A DNA stretch of 64,000 nt from Marvinbryantia formatexigens DSM 14469 (GCF_025148285.1 NZ_CP102268.1:1662001-1726000); one strand, 5' to 3'; counted from the stretch's first letter, positions 18,156-27,814 are shown. A program made the numbers and translations. Notes: generated by a model from the letters alone, not told the origin.

Positions 18156-20267
18156 CTATACCTCAAACAGCAGATCACCGTAGGACGGCATCGGCCATTC
18201 TTCCTTATCAACAATCATTTCAAGCTGATCTACCGGCACGCGCAGCTCTTCCATCGCTTTGGAAACCACCTCATAATAATAAGTTGCCTGTTCCTGGCCC
18301 GGCTGCATTTTTGCCGCCTTGTCGGTCACTTCCTCCAACTTTGTCAGAGAGGTCTTTGCTGCAGCAAGCAGACGGCTCGACTGACGCAGCATTTCCAGCG
18401 GCACATGAACCTCAACGCCCGCTTCTTTCATGGTATTTACCGTATCAGAGAGATTGCGGTTAAAGCGCAGCACCGCCGGGATAATGTGCTTGCTTGCAAT
18501 GTCGATCATGGCGCGCGCCTCAATATTCAGCGCCTTCGCATAGCCCTCATATTGTATTTCCACGCGGGAGCGCAGCTCCGCCTCCGTGAACACGCCGAAT
18601 TTTCCAAACAGTGCGATTGCTTTATCGGTTACGAGCGCCGGGATCGCCTCCACCATCGACTTGATGTTCGGCAGTCCGCGCCGCTCGGCCTCCTCCACCC
18701 ACTCCTGGGAGTAACCGTTGCCATTAAACACGATCCGATGATGCTCGCTCGCATACTGCTTGATTAAGTCATGAACCGCCATCTGCACATCATCCGCTGC
18801 CTCCAGCACATCGCAGGCGTCAGAAAACGCCTCCGCGACAATGGTGTTGATCACCACGTTGCACTCCGCAACGGAATCTCTGGAACCGACCATACGGAAC
18901 TCAAATTTATTTCCGGTGAACGCAAACGGAGACGTACGGTTGCGGTCCGTGGCATCCTTCGCAAAATCCGGCAGCGTCTTTACGCCGGTGTGCAGGGTAC
19001 CGCCCTTAATGCTGTGCGTTGCCTCGCCCGTGCTGATAAGCTGCGCCAGCACATCCTCAAGCTGCTCGCCCAGAAATACAGAAATGATTGCAGGCGGCGC
19101 TTCGTTCGCACCGAGACGATGGTCGTTTCCCACATCCGCCGCAGACTCGCGCAGAAGATCCGCATGACGGTCCACCGCGCGCAGAATGCAGGTGAGAATC
19201 AGCAGAAACTGGATATTCTCATGCGGCGTCTTGCCAGGGTCAAGCAGATTGATGCCGTCGTCCGTCGTCAGCGACCAGTTATTGTGCTTGCCGGAACCGT
19301 TTACGCCCGCGAACGGTTTTTCGTGGAGCAGGCACTGCAGCCCGTGCGCCTCCGCCACGCGCTTTAACGTCTCCATGATAATCTGGTTATGGTCCGCCGC
19401 CACGTTGCACTCCGCATAAATCGGCGCAAGCTCGTGCTGCGCTGGGGCAACTTCATTGTGCTGCGTCTTTGCGGAAACACCGAGCTTCCAGAGTTCCTCA
19501 TTCACATCACGCATAAACGATGCGATTCGCGGACGGATAACGCCAAAATAATGATCGTCCAGTTCCTGCCCCTTCGGCGGCATCGCGCCGAACAGCGTGC
19601 GTCCGGTAAAGATCAAATCCTTGCGCTTTAAATATTTCTCGCGGTCTACTATAAAATATTCCTGCTCTACGCCGACCGACGGCTTTACCTTCTTTGACGT
19701 GGTGTTGCCCATCAGACGGAGCAGGCGAAGCGTCTGCGTCTGGATAGCCTCCATAGAACGCAGCAGCGGCGTCTTCTGGTCGAGCGCCTCACCTGTGTAG
19801 GAGCAGAACGCCGTCGGAATGCAGAGGATTGCTCCCCCCTCATCCTGGCGCACGAATGCCGGGGAAGTGCAGTCCCAGGCGGTATAGCCGCGTGCCTCAA
19901 AGGTAGCCCGCAGACCGCCGGAGGGAAAGGAGGACGCGTCCGGCTCGCCCTTTATCAGCTCTTTCCCGGAAAACTCCATCTGCACGGAACCATCCTTCGA
20001 CGGCGCCGTGATAAACGCGTCATGCTTCTCCGCCGTAAATCCCGTCAGCGGCTGGAACCAGTGCGTATAGTGCGTGGCGCCCTTTTCAATCGCCCACTCC
20101 TTCATGGCTCCCGCCACCACCTCGGCTATCATCGGGTCCAGCTCTTTTCCATCGTCAATCGTCTTGTGAAGCTCCTTATAAACCTTCTTTGGCAGCTTCT
20201 CCTGCATCACCTTGTCGTTAAACACATTTTCGCCGAACAGCTCGGCAGCACTTACATATTCGCTCAT
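18156..20267 (-). CDS. glnN: Glutamine synthetase type III
   Basis: Makes glutamine from glutamate, ammonia and ATP. The 703-residue length and the N-terminal block [11 protein letters not shown] distinguish the GSIII (GlnN) class of Bacteroides and Clostridia from the 440-residue GSI. The catalytic core motifs are visible: [37 protein letters not shown] and FRMVGSRDS (usual GSIII form of the ATP and glutamate sites). Start ATG at 20267 with GGAGGGTAT upstream. It is monocistronic with a leader hairpin (20294-20324) and a terminator (18102-18130). The ammonium transporter fused to P-II lies 12 kb downstream, so ammonium uptake and assimilation are encoded in the same neighbourhood but in separate units. 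Confidence 0.96.
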   Translation of the reverse strand: MSEYVSAAELFGENVFNDKVMQEKLPKKVYKELHKTIDDGKELDPMIAEVVAGAMKEWAIEKGATHYTHWFQPLTGFTAEKHDAFITAPSKDGSVQMEFSGKELIKGEPDASSFPSGGLRATFEARGYTAWDCTSPAFVRQDEGGAILCIPTAFCSYTGEALDQKTPLLRSMEAIQTQTLRLLRLMGNTTSKKVKPSVGVEQEYFIVDREKYLKRKDLIFTGRTLFGAMPPKGQELDDHYFGVIRPRIASFMRDVNEELWKLGVSAKTQHNEVAPAQHELAPIYAECNVAADHNQIIMETLKRVAEAHGLQCLLHEKPFAGVNGSGKHNNWSLTTDDGINLLDPGKTPHENIQFLLILTCILRAVDRHADLLRESAADVGNDHRLGANEAPPAIISVFLGEQLEDVLAQLISTGEATHSIKGGTLHTGVKTLPDFAKDATDRNRTSPFAFTGNKFEFRMVGSRDSVAECNVVINTIVAEAFSDACDVLEAADDVQMAVHDLIKQYASEHHRIVFNGNGYSQEWVEEAERRGLPNIKSMVEAIPALVTDKAIALFGKFGVFTEAELRSRVEIQYEGYAKALNIEARAMIDIASKHIIPAVLRFNRNLSDTVNTMKEAGVEVHVPLEMLRQSSRLLAAAKTSLTKLEEVTDKAAKMQPGQEQATYYYEVVSKAMEELRVPVDQLEMIVDKEEWPMPSYGDLLFEV

Positions 20268-20293
20268 ATACCCTCCATATCTCTAAACAGCGG

Positions 20294-20324
20294 GGGCAGA
20301 AACACAAAGGATACGGCTCTGCCC
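20294..20324 (-). promoter_or_regulatory. Hairpin in the glutamine synthetase leader
   Basis: GGGCAGA (20294-20300) pairs with TCTGCCC (20318-20324). No U tract follows on either strand, so it is not a standard terminator. It may be a leader structure of the GSIII mRNA or the end of the downstream-facing unit. Confidence 0.35.
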
Positions 20325-20346
20325 TCAGACTATATCAAATAATAGC

Positions 20347-22077
20347 TCATTCATGGGGAAAATGCAAGAAAGAATAAGGCTGCTCCTCTATCAGCACCCT
20401 TTTCCCCTCAAATGCAAATCCCAGGCTGCGGATACATTCGGGGGCGATTCCTCTTTTCACCAGTTCTTCTGCATACCGCTTTTCTTTAATCTGGGCAAGC
20501 GCCTCCTGAGCCGTCTCTTCCAGGGATTTTTCTTTTTTCGGATTGCGCACCTTAAACTCCATCAGAATTGCATCCAGCCCTGCTCTCTTCGGAAACAGCA
20601 CCACATCATATCTGCCAAAGCCGCTTTCCCGGTTGGAATTGATTTCATAGGAATCCGCCAGATCCACCATCAGCCCCAGCACAAAACCATGATAAAAGCG
20701 CTCCGGCTCCGTCTTCTTGGAGGGATTCTTTCCGGTATCAAAAAAGCTGAACACCGATACCGCAATGCGGTTCATATATTCATTCATGGCATCCGTGTCC
20801 TTTTGCAGAAGACCTCTGATAAAATCGTTGTAATCCGACGAAACGGTTCCAAACCAGTTGTGGATCATCGTCCGGAACATCAGCTTCACTTCCAGATTTG
20901 TAAGCGCAAGCGTATAAACCGGCGTCCAGTTATCCGTTCCTTCCCCCTCAATCCGGTAATCCTCCAGTTTCAGATAGCCGCTGGCAAGCAAAAGACTCCA
21001 GAGCGCAGTCTCATCCTCTAAAAGACGGTCGTATACAATCTGTTCATCCATCCGCACCTCCAGACTTTCCCCACGCATTAGTCTCTCAAAATCTATTTTC
21101 AGCTCCCGGTTTCCCTCCTGAATCTGCTTCGCAATCAGACTGTTGCTGCTGGTATTTGTCCAGTACAGACCGAACTCCCGCCTGTCCAGATAATTTACAA
21201 TCGACCAGGGATTGTATATATTGCGTACCCTTCCAAAGGTAAATCCATCGTACCACCGCTCCACCTGCTCCATCTGCGCCGACAATCCGTACTCCTTCAG
21301 GCTCTCAGCCGTTTCTTCCTTCGTAAATCCAAAACAGTCCGCGTATTCTTCCGAGGTCGTTGTCACCACCTTCAGATTATTCAGATCCGAAAACACGGAT
21401 TCCCTGCTGACACGGGTGATGCCGGTCATAATTGCGCGCTCCAGATATGGATTTGTCTTAAACGTGGCATTAAACAGACTTCTTGTATAAGCCGCAAGCT
21501 CGTTCCAGTATCCGTCCACAAAGGCTTCCTGCATGGGCGTGTCATATTCATCCAGCAGAATAATCACGTTTTTCCCATAATACCGCGCCAGGAAAGAGGA
21601 CATTCTGTGCACCGCCATAGTAGCCGTCACCTCCGGCATATTCATGGAAATACTCCGGTAGTACGCCTTCTCCTCTTCAGACAGCAAATCCCCCTCCAGT
21701 AAAAAGCGGTTTTCATTATATAAATCCGCCAGAAGCTGTCCGATTCTCTGCACGGTCGTCTGATACGTTTTTTCTTTCACGTTGGCAAACGACAGATTAA
21801 TCACCGGATATGTTCCCTGCAGCTTCCGGTACTTCTCTTCATTCCAGATAAACAGCCCCTGAAAAAGCTCCCCTCTGCGCGCACATTTCCGTGAAAAAAA
21901 TTTTTCCAGCATGCTCATGGTCAGTGTTTTTCCAAAGCGGCGCGCTCTGGTAATGAGCGTCACGTCATCGTCCCGCTCCCACCACTCTTTTATAAAGCGG
22001 GTTTTATCCACATAAAAGTTATTATTTACCCGGATTTTTTCAAAATCCTGCTTTCCTATTCCAATCGTTCTCGGCAT
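20347..22077 (-). CDS. AAA-ATPase-like / PD-(D/E)XK nuclease-like protein
   Basis: A 576-residue member of a large, multicopy family common in Lachnospiraceae and Bacteroides. The N-terminal half is an AAA-like ATPase: a variant P-loop ARRFGKTLTMSML (near 45-57), Walker B VIILLDEYDTP (about 178) and an arginine-containing TGITRVSRES. The C-terminal 150 residues carry a PD-(D/E)XK-type fold with FGRYDVVLFPK and ILMEFKVR, where D and ExK fit the metal site. Cellular role is unknown; mobile or defence-related functions have been suggested for such proteins. Start ATG at 22077 with GAAAGGATGGGG; a 49-residue upstream extension was rejected for lack of a binding site and unusual composition. Confidence 0.85.
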   Translation of the reverse strand: MPRTIGIGKQDFEKIRVNNNFYVDKTRFIKEWWERDDDVTLITRARRFGKTLTMSMLEKFFSRKCARRGELFQGLFIWNEEKYRKLQGTYPVINLSFANVKEKTYQTTVQRIGQLLADLYNENRFLLEGDLLSEEEKAYYRSISMNMPEVTATMAVHRMSSFLARYYGKNVIILLDEYDTPMQEAFVDGYWNELAAYTRSLFNATFKTNPYLERAIMTGITRVSRESVFSDLNNLKVVTTTSEEYADCFGFTKEETAESLKEYGLSAQMEQVERWYDGFTFGRVRNIYNPWSIVNYLDRREFGLYWTNTSSNSLIAKQIQEGNRELKIDFERLMRGESLEVRMDEQIVYDRLLEDETALWSLLLASGYLKLEDYRIEGEGTDNWTPVYTLALTNLEVKLMFRTMIHNWFGTVSSDYNDFIRGLLQKDTDAMNEYMNRIAVSVFSFFDTGKNPSKKTEPERFYHGFVLGLMVDLADSYEINSNRESGFGRYDVVLFPKRAGLDAILMEFKVRNPKKEKSLEETAQEALAQIKEKRYAEELVKRGIAPECIRSLGFAFEGKRVLIEEQPYSFLHFPHE

Positions 22078-22280
22078 AGCCCCATCCTTTCCGGCAGGCG
22101 CCTCTCTGCTCCCTTTCCAGTCGCAGTTCCTTATACTCCTCTGCCCCGGCGGTCCTTTTACAGACCGCCCGGCAGGTAAACCTATGTTTATTTTAACACG
22201 GTGCATTTTTCCGTGCAACAGCAAACATGTCAGAGCAGCGCGCCGATACTATGGATGCACCATTTTATTTCAGAATTTTC
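22078..22280. other. Intergenic region with hairpins
   Basis: No gene seen. It holds a GC-rich hairpin with arms GGCGGTC/GACCGCC (22148-22154, 22163-22169) without a U tract, and a small CACGG/CCGTG hairpin near 22197-22217. The open frame of the AAA gene extends into it, but without support. Confidence 0.4.
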
Positions 22281-22442
22281 TTACTTATTCTCTGATTCTT
22301 CTTCCGCTCCCACCAATTCCAAACGTACTGTCCCGGATTCATTTCTCATTGTCTCGGCCCCTGTTTCTGCATGACCTAATGGAATCACCTCTACAATAGT
22401 CTGTTCGTAAATATCGTCATAAAAAATTATTTCATGCTTCTT
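22281..22442 (-). pseudogene. Possible gene remnant, C-terminal part of an unknown protein
   Basis: An open frame of 53 codons without a start codon near its beginning runs from just after the esterase stop to a TAA at 22283-22281. It reads HEIIFYDDIYEQTIVEVIPL and ends in LELVGAEEESENK. Composition and codon use look like real protein rather than chance. I do not recognise the family. It may be the tail of a deleted gene, or part of the esterase transcript that has lost its own start. GTG at the EVIPL segment could start a 35-residue peptide, but there is no ribosome binding site. Confidence 0.3.
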
Positions 22443-22446
22443 TCAA

Positions 22447-23376
22447 TCAGTTTTTATGTTCATTCAGATATTCCAGCGTCCATTCTATCGTTTGTCTCGC
22501 ATCCTCACCATAAAACCCATGTCCTGCTCCCGGTAAAATTTCCAGGCGGGCAGAATCATATATCTCCAACGCCTTTTCTGAATAAGAAAGAGGAACGATG
22601 CTGTCTGCATCTCCATGAATCAGTAAAACGTCTTTATCATAGCCTGCGGCTGCTTCATAGATATCATAATCCAGCAAGTGTTCCGCATAAGGGCGCCCTA
22701 TTGTCATCCACATTGAAAAAAAGGTATCCGGAATATCTTCTACACTCTCAAACCGCTCCTTCATCATATCAACCAGACAAAAAGCAGGATATAAAAGAAC
22801 CGCTCCTCTGATTTCATCCTTATGAGCTGCAGCTGTAATTGCTGATACAGCACCGCCCTGACTGGTTCCCATCAAAAAAAGATTATCGCGGTCCACATAG
22901 TCCAGGCTTTGAATCATAGCCATCACAGCCTCCAGATCAGCCTGTTCCGTAAAAATAGACATTTCCAATGTGGAGCCATCGCTCCGGCTTTCAGGACTGC
23001 CGCCACAGAAATCAAAGCAATAAACAACATAGCCTTTCGCGGCCAGAGCTTCTGCATATTGCTCTCCGACCTGATAGTTTCCGCCAAATCCATGTGAGAA
23101 GATAACCGCAGGCATCTGTTCAGCAGCTCCCTGTGGGATATAAATAACGCCGTAAATTTGATTGTCATCCCTCCTGGTATAGAGTTCCCCGGTTATATAC
23201 TCATAAGTAATATCTTCTGTATCAGATGCAGTCGTATCCGTTTTCTCTGACTGCGAAGGCTGCATCATCTGCGGTGCAGCAGATTCCTCTGGTGTTTCAC
23301 TCCCAGCAGTACATCCGCTAAACAAGACCATACAGAGCAGCAGAATAACAACACTTCCGGTATATATCCAACGCAC
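22447..23376 (-). CDS. Lipoprotein alpha/beta-hydrolase (esterase-like)
   Basis: Extracellular, membrane-anchored hydrolase of 309 residues. The signal peptide ends in the lipobox LFSGC, with Cys22 as lipidation site, followed by a Ser/Thr/Glu-rich spacer. The alpha/beta-hydrolase fold shows HGFGG (oxyanion region), the nucleophile elbow GTSQGG (Ser172), HGDADSIVP (Asp258) and AGHGF (His286), a complete triad. The closest well-known relatives are cinnamoyl and feruloyl esterases or BD-FAE-like carboxylesterases that remove ester side groups from plant polysaccharide or diet-derived conjugates. Substrate is not determined. Single gene; the neighbouring genes do not suggest a pathway. Confidence 0.88.
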   Translation of the reverse strand: MRWIYTGSVVILLLCMVLFSGCTAGSETPEESAAPQMMQPSQSEKTDTTASDTEDITYEYITGELYTRRDDNQIYGVIYIPQGAAEQMPAVIFSHGFGGNYQVGEQYAEALAAKGYVVYCFDFCGGSPESRSDGSTLEMSIFTEQADLEAVMAMIQSLDYVDRDNLFLMGTSQGGAVSAITAAAHKDEIRGAVLLYPAFCLVDMMKERFESVEDIPDTFFSMWMTIGRPYAEHLLDYDIYEAAAGYDKDVLLIHGDADSIVPLSYSEKALEIYDSARLEILPGAGHGFYGEDARQTIEWTLEYLNEHKN

Positions 23377-23409
23377 AGTATCCTCCCCTCCCCGTACCTG
23401 CTTTGTTTC

Positions 23410-24117
23410 TTACTTAACGAGATACGTCAGCCAGACACCACTGTCCCTTAATTGCTCTGCATTTTTCAGTTGAAATTCTACCGGCGCAGTCACGGCAAGC
23501 AATTCAGATTTCTCAAAAACGGTAGGAGTAGAAGGATCGCCGTCTGCGGCCGGAGCCAGAATCAGACTGAGTTCATCCACAACACCCTGCTGTATAAATG
23601 TCCAGTTGACGGTTCCTCCGCCACAGATCAGAATTGTATTGATCATAAACAGCCGTTTCAACTTCTCCGTGGCAGCTTTGCAGTCCAGGGAAGTATCACC
23701 CGCAATGATATAGGAAACGCCCTTTTTCCGAAGATAAGCGCGATATGCCGCCGGTGTTTCTTCTGTCAAAATTTCAATCACATGGGCACCGGGTCTGCCA
23801 GGCTTCTGAAAGATTCCGGATTCCCAGCCGATTTCTCCTGCCGTATCCAGTGAAATATAATAAAATCTGAGATTGGTATCCGCAATATAGTCGCCATCCG
23901 GCACATCCTGGCAGTCCGGCTCCAAAACAGGCTTCTTGTACTGCGTAAACTCTTTGGTCGTTGTTGTGCCGTACAGCCATGCCTCCGCCCGGTATGCAGA
24001 ACGGATACGGGCATATTCTTCACTCGCCGCCTGTGCCGCTTTTGTTCCTGCGAAAGCTCCGGCAATTTTACCGTCCAGTGCACTTAAGATATGACATATA
24101 ATATATGGTCTGTCCAT
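23410..24117 (-). CDS. RibD C-terminal/dihydrofolate reductase-like protein
   Basis: A 235-residue cytosolic protein with the RibD_C fold: PYIICHILSALDGKI at the N terminus (the usual substrate-site strand), YGTTTTKEF, GVSYIIAGD and LICGGGTVNWTFIQQGVVDELSL (NADPH-binding glycine cluster and the conserved DEL). True RibD reduces a pyrimidine intermediate of riboflavin, but stand-alone RibD_C proteins without the deaminase domain, as here, are mostly uncharacterised reductases. No riboflavin genes are nearby. Start ATG at 24117 with AAAGGAGG 5 nt upstream. It follows the CMD-family gene by about 100 nt on the same strand and may be co-transcribed. Confidence 0.85.
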   Translation of the reverse strand: MDRPYIICHILSALDGKIAGAFAGTKAAQAASEEYARIRSAYRAEAWLYGTTTTKEFTQYKKPVLEPDCQDVPDGDYIADTNLRFYYISLDTAGEIGWESGIFQKPGRPGAHVIEILTEETPAAYRAYLRKKGVSYIIAGDTSLDCKAATEKLKRLFMINTILICGGGTVNWTFIQQGVVDELSLILAPAADGDPSTPTVFEKSELLAVTAPVEFQLKNAEQLRDSGVWLTYLVK

Positions 24118-24219
24118 TACATCCTCCTTTACTCTGCGAACCCATTTGGGGTCAAATATTCCCAAATTTCATAGAAAAGACCGTGTCGTATTCCGAAATA
24201 TTTTCTTATCCTCACAGCC

Positions 24220-24981
24220 CTATTTCTGGCTTTCCATCCTGGCAGCCACTTCATCGATGATATTCATGGCATTTAAGGTGCGGGGATAGCCGATATAAGG
24301 CATACACTGTTCCACTACGCTGTACAGCTTTTCCTTGTCGTTGCCCACGCCGAAGTTTCCTGCAGCATGTCCCCGGAGCTGGTTTTCACAGCCACCCTGA
24401 GCCAGAAGGAAACAGAAGGTAATCATTTCCCGCTCCTGGTCATTTAAACCGATACGGGTATAATAGTCGCCAAAGCAATTATCCGCCAGCCAGCGGTTGA
24501 CATTCCGGCGCAGCGCCGGACCGTCTGTCTGTACCTTTTCCATACCTGGTCCGAACAGAGCAACCTGTTTTGCAAGTCCGGCTTCAAAACGTGTGGATTC
24601 GTCTGTTGTACCCTGGGATGCCAAAGGCAGCTTCACGCCGTGAAGCTCCATAATCTCATTTGCGGCAATAAGGAAATCATGCGTCCGCCCGATGCCGAGA
24701 TAGGCTGTGGCCTGATAAATGACTTCCCTGATTGCAATGGGATCAACCCCTTCATTCAGCGCCGCATGGAGCATATTCCGAAATTCTCCCATGCCCTGAC
24801 ATCCCAGCAGGGCAGAGAGAATACACAATGCCCTTTCTTTTTCTGTCAGCCTGCTTGCACTTACCGTTTCGCATTGGGAAAAATGAGCCGTAATCTCCAC
24901 CCATTCCGGGTCCGTCTCCTGCAGTCTGCTGTCTGCGCCATCAAATAACTTTGTCAGTTTTTCTAACATTTCGCGATTCAT
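24220..24981 (-). CDS. Carboxymuconolactone decarboxylase (CMD) family protein
   Basis: A 253-residue all-helical protein with two CMD-type repeats: residues about 40-115 (ALCILSALLGCQGMGEFRNML) and 150-240 (ITFCFLLAQGGCENQLRGHA). The first is a lone Cys rather than the CxxC of AhpD peroxidases, so a redox role is uncertain. Two-domain CMD proteins of this size are common in anaerobes and typically annotated only by domain. Start is the ATG at 24981. The promoter upstream has a 19-bp spacer like those remodelled by MerR regulators. It is followed by a RibD-like reductase, so a small oxidoreduction or xenobiotic module is possible (inference). Confidence 0.85.
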   Translation of the reverse strand: MNREMLEKLTKLFDGADSRLQETDPEWVEITAHFSQCETVSASRLTEKERALCILSALLGCQGMGEFRNMLHAALNEGVDPIAIREVIYQATAYLGIGRTHDFLIAANEIMELHGVKLPLASQGTTDESTRFEAGLAKQVALFGPGMEKVQTDGPALRRNVNRWLADNCFGDYYTRIGLNDQEREMITFCFLLAQGGCENQLRGHAAGNFGVGNDKEKLYSVVEQCMPYIGYPRTLNAMNIIDEVAARMESQK

Positions 24982-25057
24982 TTTGACACCTCACATTTCT
25001 TTCATTTTTGACAAATTGCTTCTATAATTTTCTGAAGTGAAATATTTGATACTACCG

Positions 25058-25088
25058 ATTATATTATCCGATTGTTACAACCGGTCAA
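25058..25088 (-). promoter_or_regulatory. MerR-type promoter (19-bp spacer) of the CMD gene
   Basis: Minus-strand TTGACC (25083-25088) and TATAAT (25058-25063) are separated by 19 bp. The spacer contains the 9-nt palindrome TTGTAACAA. A 19-bp spacer with an internal dyad is the arrangement recognised by MerR activators. No merR gene is present in the window, so the assignment is tentative. The -35 overlaps the end of the recombinase fragment gene. Confidence 0.35.
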
Positions 25089-25558
25089 GCTTTTTTCAAG
25101 ATAATCCCGTGAATTTTTTTGAAAAGCAAGGAGGATTCCATGAATTTTTTAGCCAGTTCTCCATCAACCAGTCCAATATTTTTCTTTACAATTTCATCCG
25201 TTGAATACTCCATATAATCACGGATTGTCTGAATCAAAGTACCGTTCCTATAAAATGCTTTACACAATTCTTTCTGATAGCCGTTTCCTTTAAACACATA
25301 CTCATCTGTCAATATACCGGCCTTTCTGCACTCTTTCATGATTGCATTTTGAAAGCCTTCAGCAGTAAATTTCTTACCATCATTCAAGAAAAGCAGATTT
25401 TCTATATGTATACGATTTCTATCCGAATATTTCAGAACAAGCCAATGCAAGATGACAGGAACAGGGATACTTCTGGTAGTATCCGGCACCTTCATCCAGC
25501 TATGCTCATCTTTATAATACAAAACAGGCACTTTAACGGAAGCAAGTACCTGTTTCAT
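25085..25558 (-). pseudogene. Tyrosine recombinase-like C-terminal fragment
   Basis: A 157-residue product resembling the catalytic half of tyrosine site-specific recombinases: TTRSIPVPVILHWLVL matches the first catalytic Arg segment, and QKELCKAFYRNGTLIQTIRD followed by YMEYSTDEIV resembles the region with the second Arg and the terminal helix. The usual H-x-x-R is not clear and the final Tyr is absent, so activity is unlikely. It overlaps the upstream 71-residue frame by 4 nt (ATGA), and together they are much shorter than a full recombinase. I infer a decayed integrase left by a mobile element; a divergent pair of small genes is the alternative. Confidence 0.4.
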
Positions 25559-25770
25559 CTATCTTCTCTGTTTTTTATTGTTCTTACGATTTCATTCAGA
25601 AGTATTTCTATCTGTATCTTTATCTTTTCATCAAGATCTTTTTCAAAATCCCAATACAATAATCTCTGGTCAGACTCTTTTTGAAATGATTGAACTACAT
25701 TACCCTTGAAATATTCCGGCAGATAGAGTTTCTGTTTAAGCGGAATCTTTTTCTTCATATGTCTTGTCAA
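25555..25770 (-). pseudogene. Recombinase-like N-terminal fragment
   Basis: A 71-residue frame with YLPEYFKGNVVQSFQKES and LLYWDFEKDLDEKIKIQI, similar in style to the N-terminal core-binding region of large Clostridial tyrosine recombinases. It stops just where the next fragment starts. TTG start (25770) with AAAGG upstream, or an in-frame ATG four codons later. AT-rich compared with the flanking chromosome. Confidence 0.35.
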
Positions 25771-25778
25771 AGTGACCT

Positions 25779-27091
25779 TTATTTTTCAATCCATTGTCCT
25801 AATTTCCGACCGCCGATACGTTCAATAATGCCCTCTTCCTGCATTGCTTTCATAAGACGTTTTACTTTTCGTTCAGAACAGTCAATCTCCAGCGCAATCT
25901 GTTGCTGAGTTGCAATAATATCTTTTCTTCCAAAGTGCCATTTAAAGTGCCACTTAAAGTGTCATTTTGTTCTTTTGGCACTTTAGAGCTCAATAAAGGT
26001 GTAAATTTTACCATAATATCTTCTAAATGAATTTTATATTCCGGCAAAGGAACACCATGCTTTTTGCAAGCTTCACATATCTTCTCTATCCCACGTCCCC
26101 ATGTTTCTACATATCCTGCCTGGAAAAATCCATTAGCAATATTAGGATTATAAGGTTGCGAACGGTGGCGTTCCATCAATGTTTCCACTGTCCAGCCTAC
26201 CGGAAATACACAATCATTACTGATATACACAGCATCTTCATGAATCCGAATCTGTATCGGAACTAATGCTGCATAATTAGAATGAATAATCGCATTATAT
26301 ACCGCCTCCCTGACAGCCGCTTTCGGAAGCGGATATGTTTCAATTCTGGTAACATTGTCATAAGAAATCATTGCCTTCATATACTTCAGGTAAATCAATT
26401 CTATAACCCTGTCTGCCTGTATAAATAATGAGCCATGAATCTCGTCTTGATAACGCAGGTCAGAACCTTCTCCAAAATATCCAATTTTGATATACGCACC
26501 TGTAACCCATTTTTCCGGATTGCGATGAAACAAAAGAATTGCCGCACGTTTCAGTCTGCCTTGCTCAAAAAGACCAAGGCTGTCCAAAAGCTGTTCATTG
26601 CTCATATTTAAATCTTCTTCCGTCATTCGGCCGCTCCGCAGGGCCTCCCGCCTGAAAATATCAAAACTTTCTTTATCCAAATCTTCAACAGTAACTCCAT
26701 CTACCGGAACGGCATCCCATTTATATCCTGTTTTAGACAATAGAAACTCTGTCAAAGCTGCTCCTCTGAGAAGTTGCTTTGTACTGCCGCTCCGATAATG
26801 ATATTCTCCTTTGTAATTGACCGGATAGCTGCTCGGATTAACACAGATTTCAATATAATCCTTGTCCTCTTGTGTAAGCAAGTTAACATCCACAATGATA
26901 CCGAGAATATCCCGAACTTTATTGGGGATATCTTCTAACAGCTTTTTACTATCTGGTATCCCGATAACATTTCCATTGTCATCAGTGCCAATATATATCT
27001 TGCCGCCCTGAGCATTTGCAAAACCACAGATCCATTTCAAATACTCATCACGCCAGGATTCTTTCCATTCTATATTTTGTTTTTCTGCCAC
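25779..27091 (-). pseudogene. AlbA_2-domain ATP-binding regulator, frameshifted
   Basis: Putative DNA-binding regulator of the Schlafen AlbA_2 type. The first 390 residues are intact: AlbA_2 domain (IEWKESWRDEYLKWICGFAN, GGKIYIGTDDNGNV) and a HATPase-like domain (YPLPKAAVREAVYNAIIHSNY, WGRGIEKI). The frame that holds them ends early at 25862 after LRWRLTVLNEK. The missing C-terminal winged helix is in the next frame: QQIALEIDCSERKVKRLMKA then QEEGIIERIGGRK, stop at 25779-25781. The shift maps to the A4 run at 25923-25926. It is thus a frameshifted gene, a sequencing error or, less likely, programmed slippage. GTG start with AAGGAGA. Regulators of this kind often accompany mobile or toxin-antitoxin-like genes. 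Confidence 0.75.
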
Positions 27092-27114
27092 GAATATCTC
27101 CTTCTTATTCCAGT

Positions 27115-27143
27115 TATATACATATTCAATACAAACGGGTCAA
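27115..27143 (-). promoter_or_regulatory. Promoter of the AlbA_2 regulator gene
   Basis: Minus-strand TTGACC (27138-27143), 17-bp spacer, TATAAC (27115-27120). It lies 24 nt before the GTG start of the AlbA_2 gene. Confidence 0.5.
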
Positions 27144-27220
27144 GTCTTATAAACTGATATTATTGTCTAAATCGAATATCTTATATGAAAGGCTAATCCT
27201 TTATAAGTATAACTTCTCTT

Positions 27221-27385
27221 TTATTCTAATATTTTATCTACATCCAAATTGCCATTATAATGCATTATTAATTCTGTCATTTTACAAATCTTTGCAGATA
27301 AATTATCTAAAACAATCTTAAATTCATGCATATTCATCTGTTGACTCACCACAAATGAGTATATCAAAATTATTTATACTATCCA
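27221..27385 (-). pseudogene. Small frameshifted gene remnant
   Basis: Starting at ATG 27385 the minus strand encodes MDSINNFDILICGESTDEYA and a stop. One base out of frame it continues EFKIVLDNLSAKICK and HYNGNLDVDKILE up to a TAA at 27223-27221. Joined, this would be about 54 residues. GGATGGAAAATT precedes the ATG. No family recognised; the protein-like composition across the shift suggests a recently broken small gene in the AT-rich patch. Confidence 0.3.
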
Positions 27386-27515
27386 TAATTTTCCATCCCG
27401 TGTATATAATAATTAATAATTATACCAGATTCTTTTTCTTCTTTCTACTACTTGAACTTCATTTTTTACGATAACGATAATGTGCAAAAGTGAAAAGAAT
27501 CCCGCTGACAACGAG
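27386..27515. other. AT-rich intergenic region before the Xre gene
   Basis: No gene seen in this stretch. It is rich in TAATTATTAAT-like runs and lies between divergently oriented units, with only the promoter at 27516 recognisable at its right end. Confidence 0.35.
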
Positions 27516-27544
27516 TTTACAAAACACCAAAAATATATTATATT
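27516..27544 (+). promoter_or_regulatory. Promoter of the Xre/membrane-protein pair
   Basis: Plus-strand TTTACA (27516-27521), 17-bp spacer, TATATT (27539-27544), about 35 nt before the ribosome binding site AAAGGCGG of the Xre gene. Confidence 0.55.
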
Positions 27545-27586
27545 CATGTTTATGTGACAATAAAAAACAAGAAAGGCGGTGTACCA

Positions 27587-27814
27587 GTGGCAAGTAAAGA
27601 CAGATACAAGTTTGAAAGTAAAATCCATATTTACCGGGCTACAAAAAGAATGACACAGCAGGAACTTGCCGATTTAGTTGGGGTATCCCGTCAAACCATT
27701 ATGCAGCTTGAGCGAAACCGCTATAATCCGTCTATGCTGCTGGCATACAGTATTGCAAAGGTTTTTGATGTGACTATCGAGGATTTATTTGATTTTTCGG
27801 AGGTAGAAAAATGA
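27587..27814 (+). CDS. Xre-family transcriptional regulator (Cro/CI HTH)
   Basis: A 75-residue single-domain DNA-binding protein: IYRATKRMTQQELADLVGV then SRQTIMQLERNRYNPSMLLA, the standard lambda-repressor-like fold of the YgzD/YqaE-type mini-regulators, ending in VTIEDLFDFSEVEK. Start is the GTG at 27587 with AAAGGCGG upstream; an ATG at 27554 lacks a site. It overlaps the following membrane-protein gene by 4 nt (ATGA). Such pairs are widespread in Firmicutes; the regulator usually represses its own unit. It belongs to the AT-rich accessory patch. Confidence 0.85.
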   Translation: MASKDRYKFESKIHIYRATKRMTQQELADLVGVSRQTIMQLERNRYNPSMLLAYSIAKVFDVTIEDLFDFSEVEK

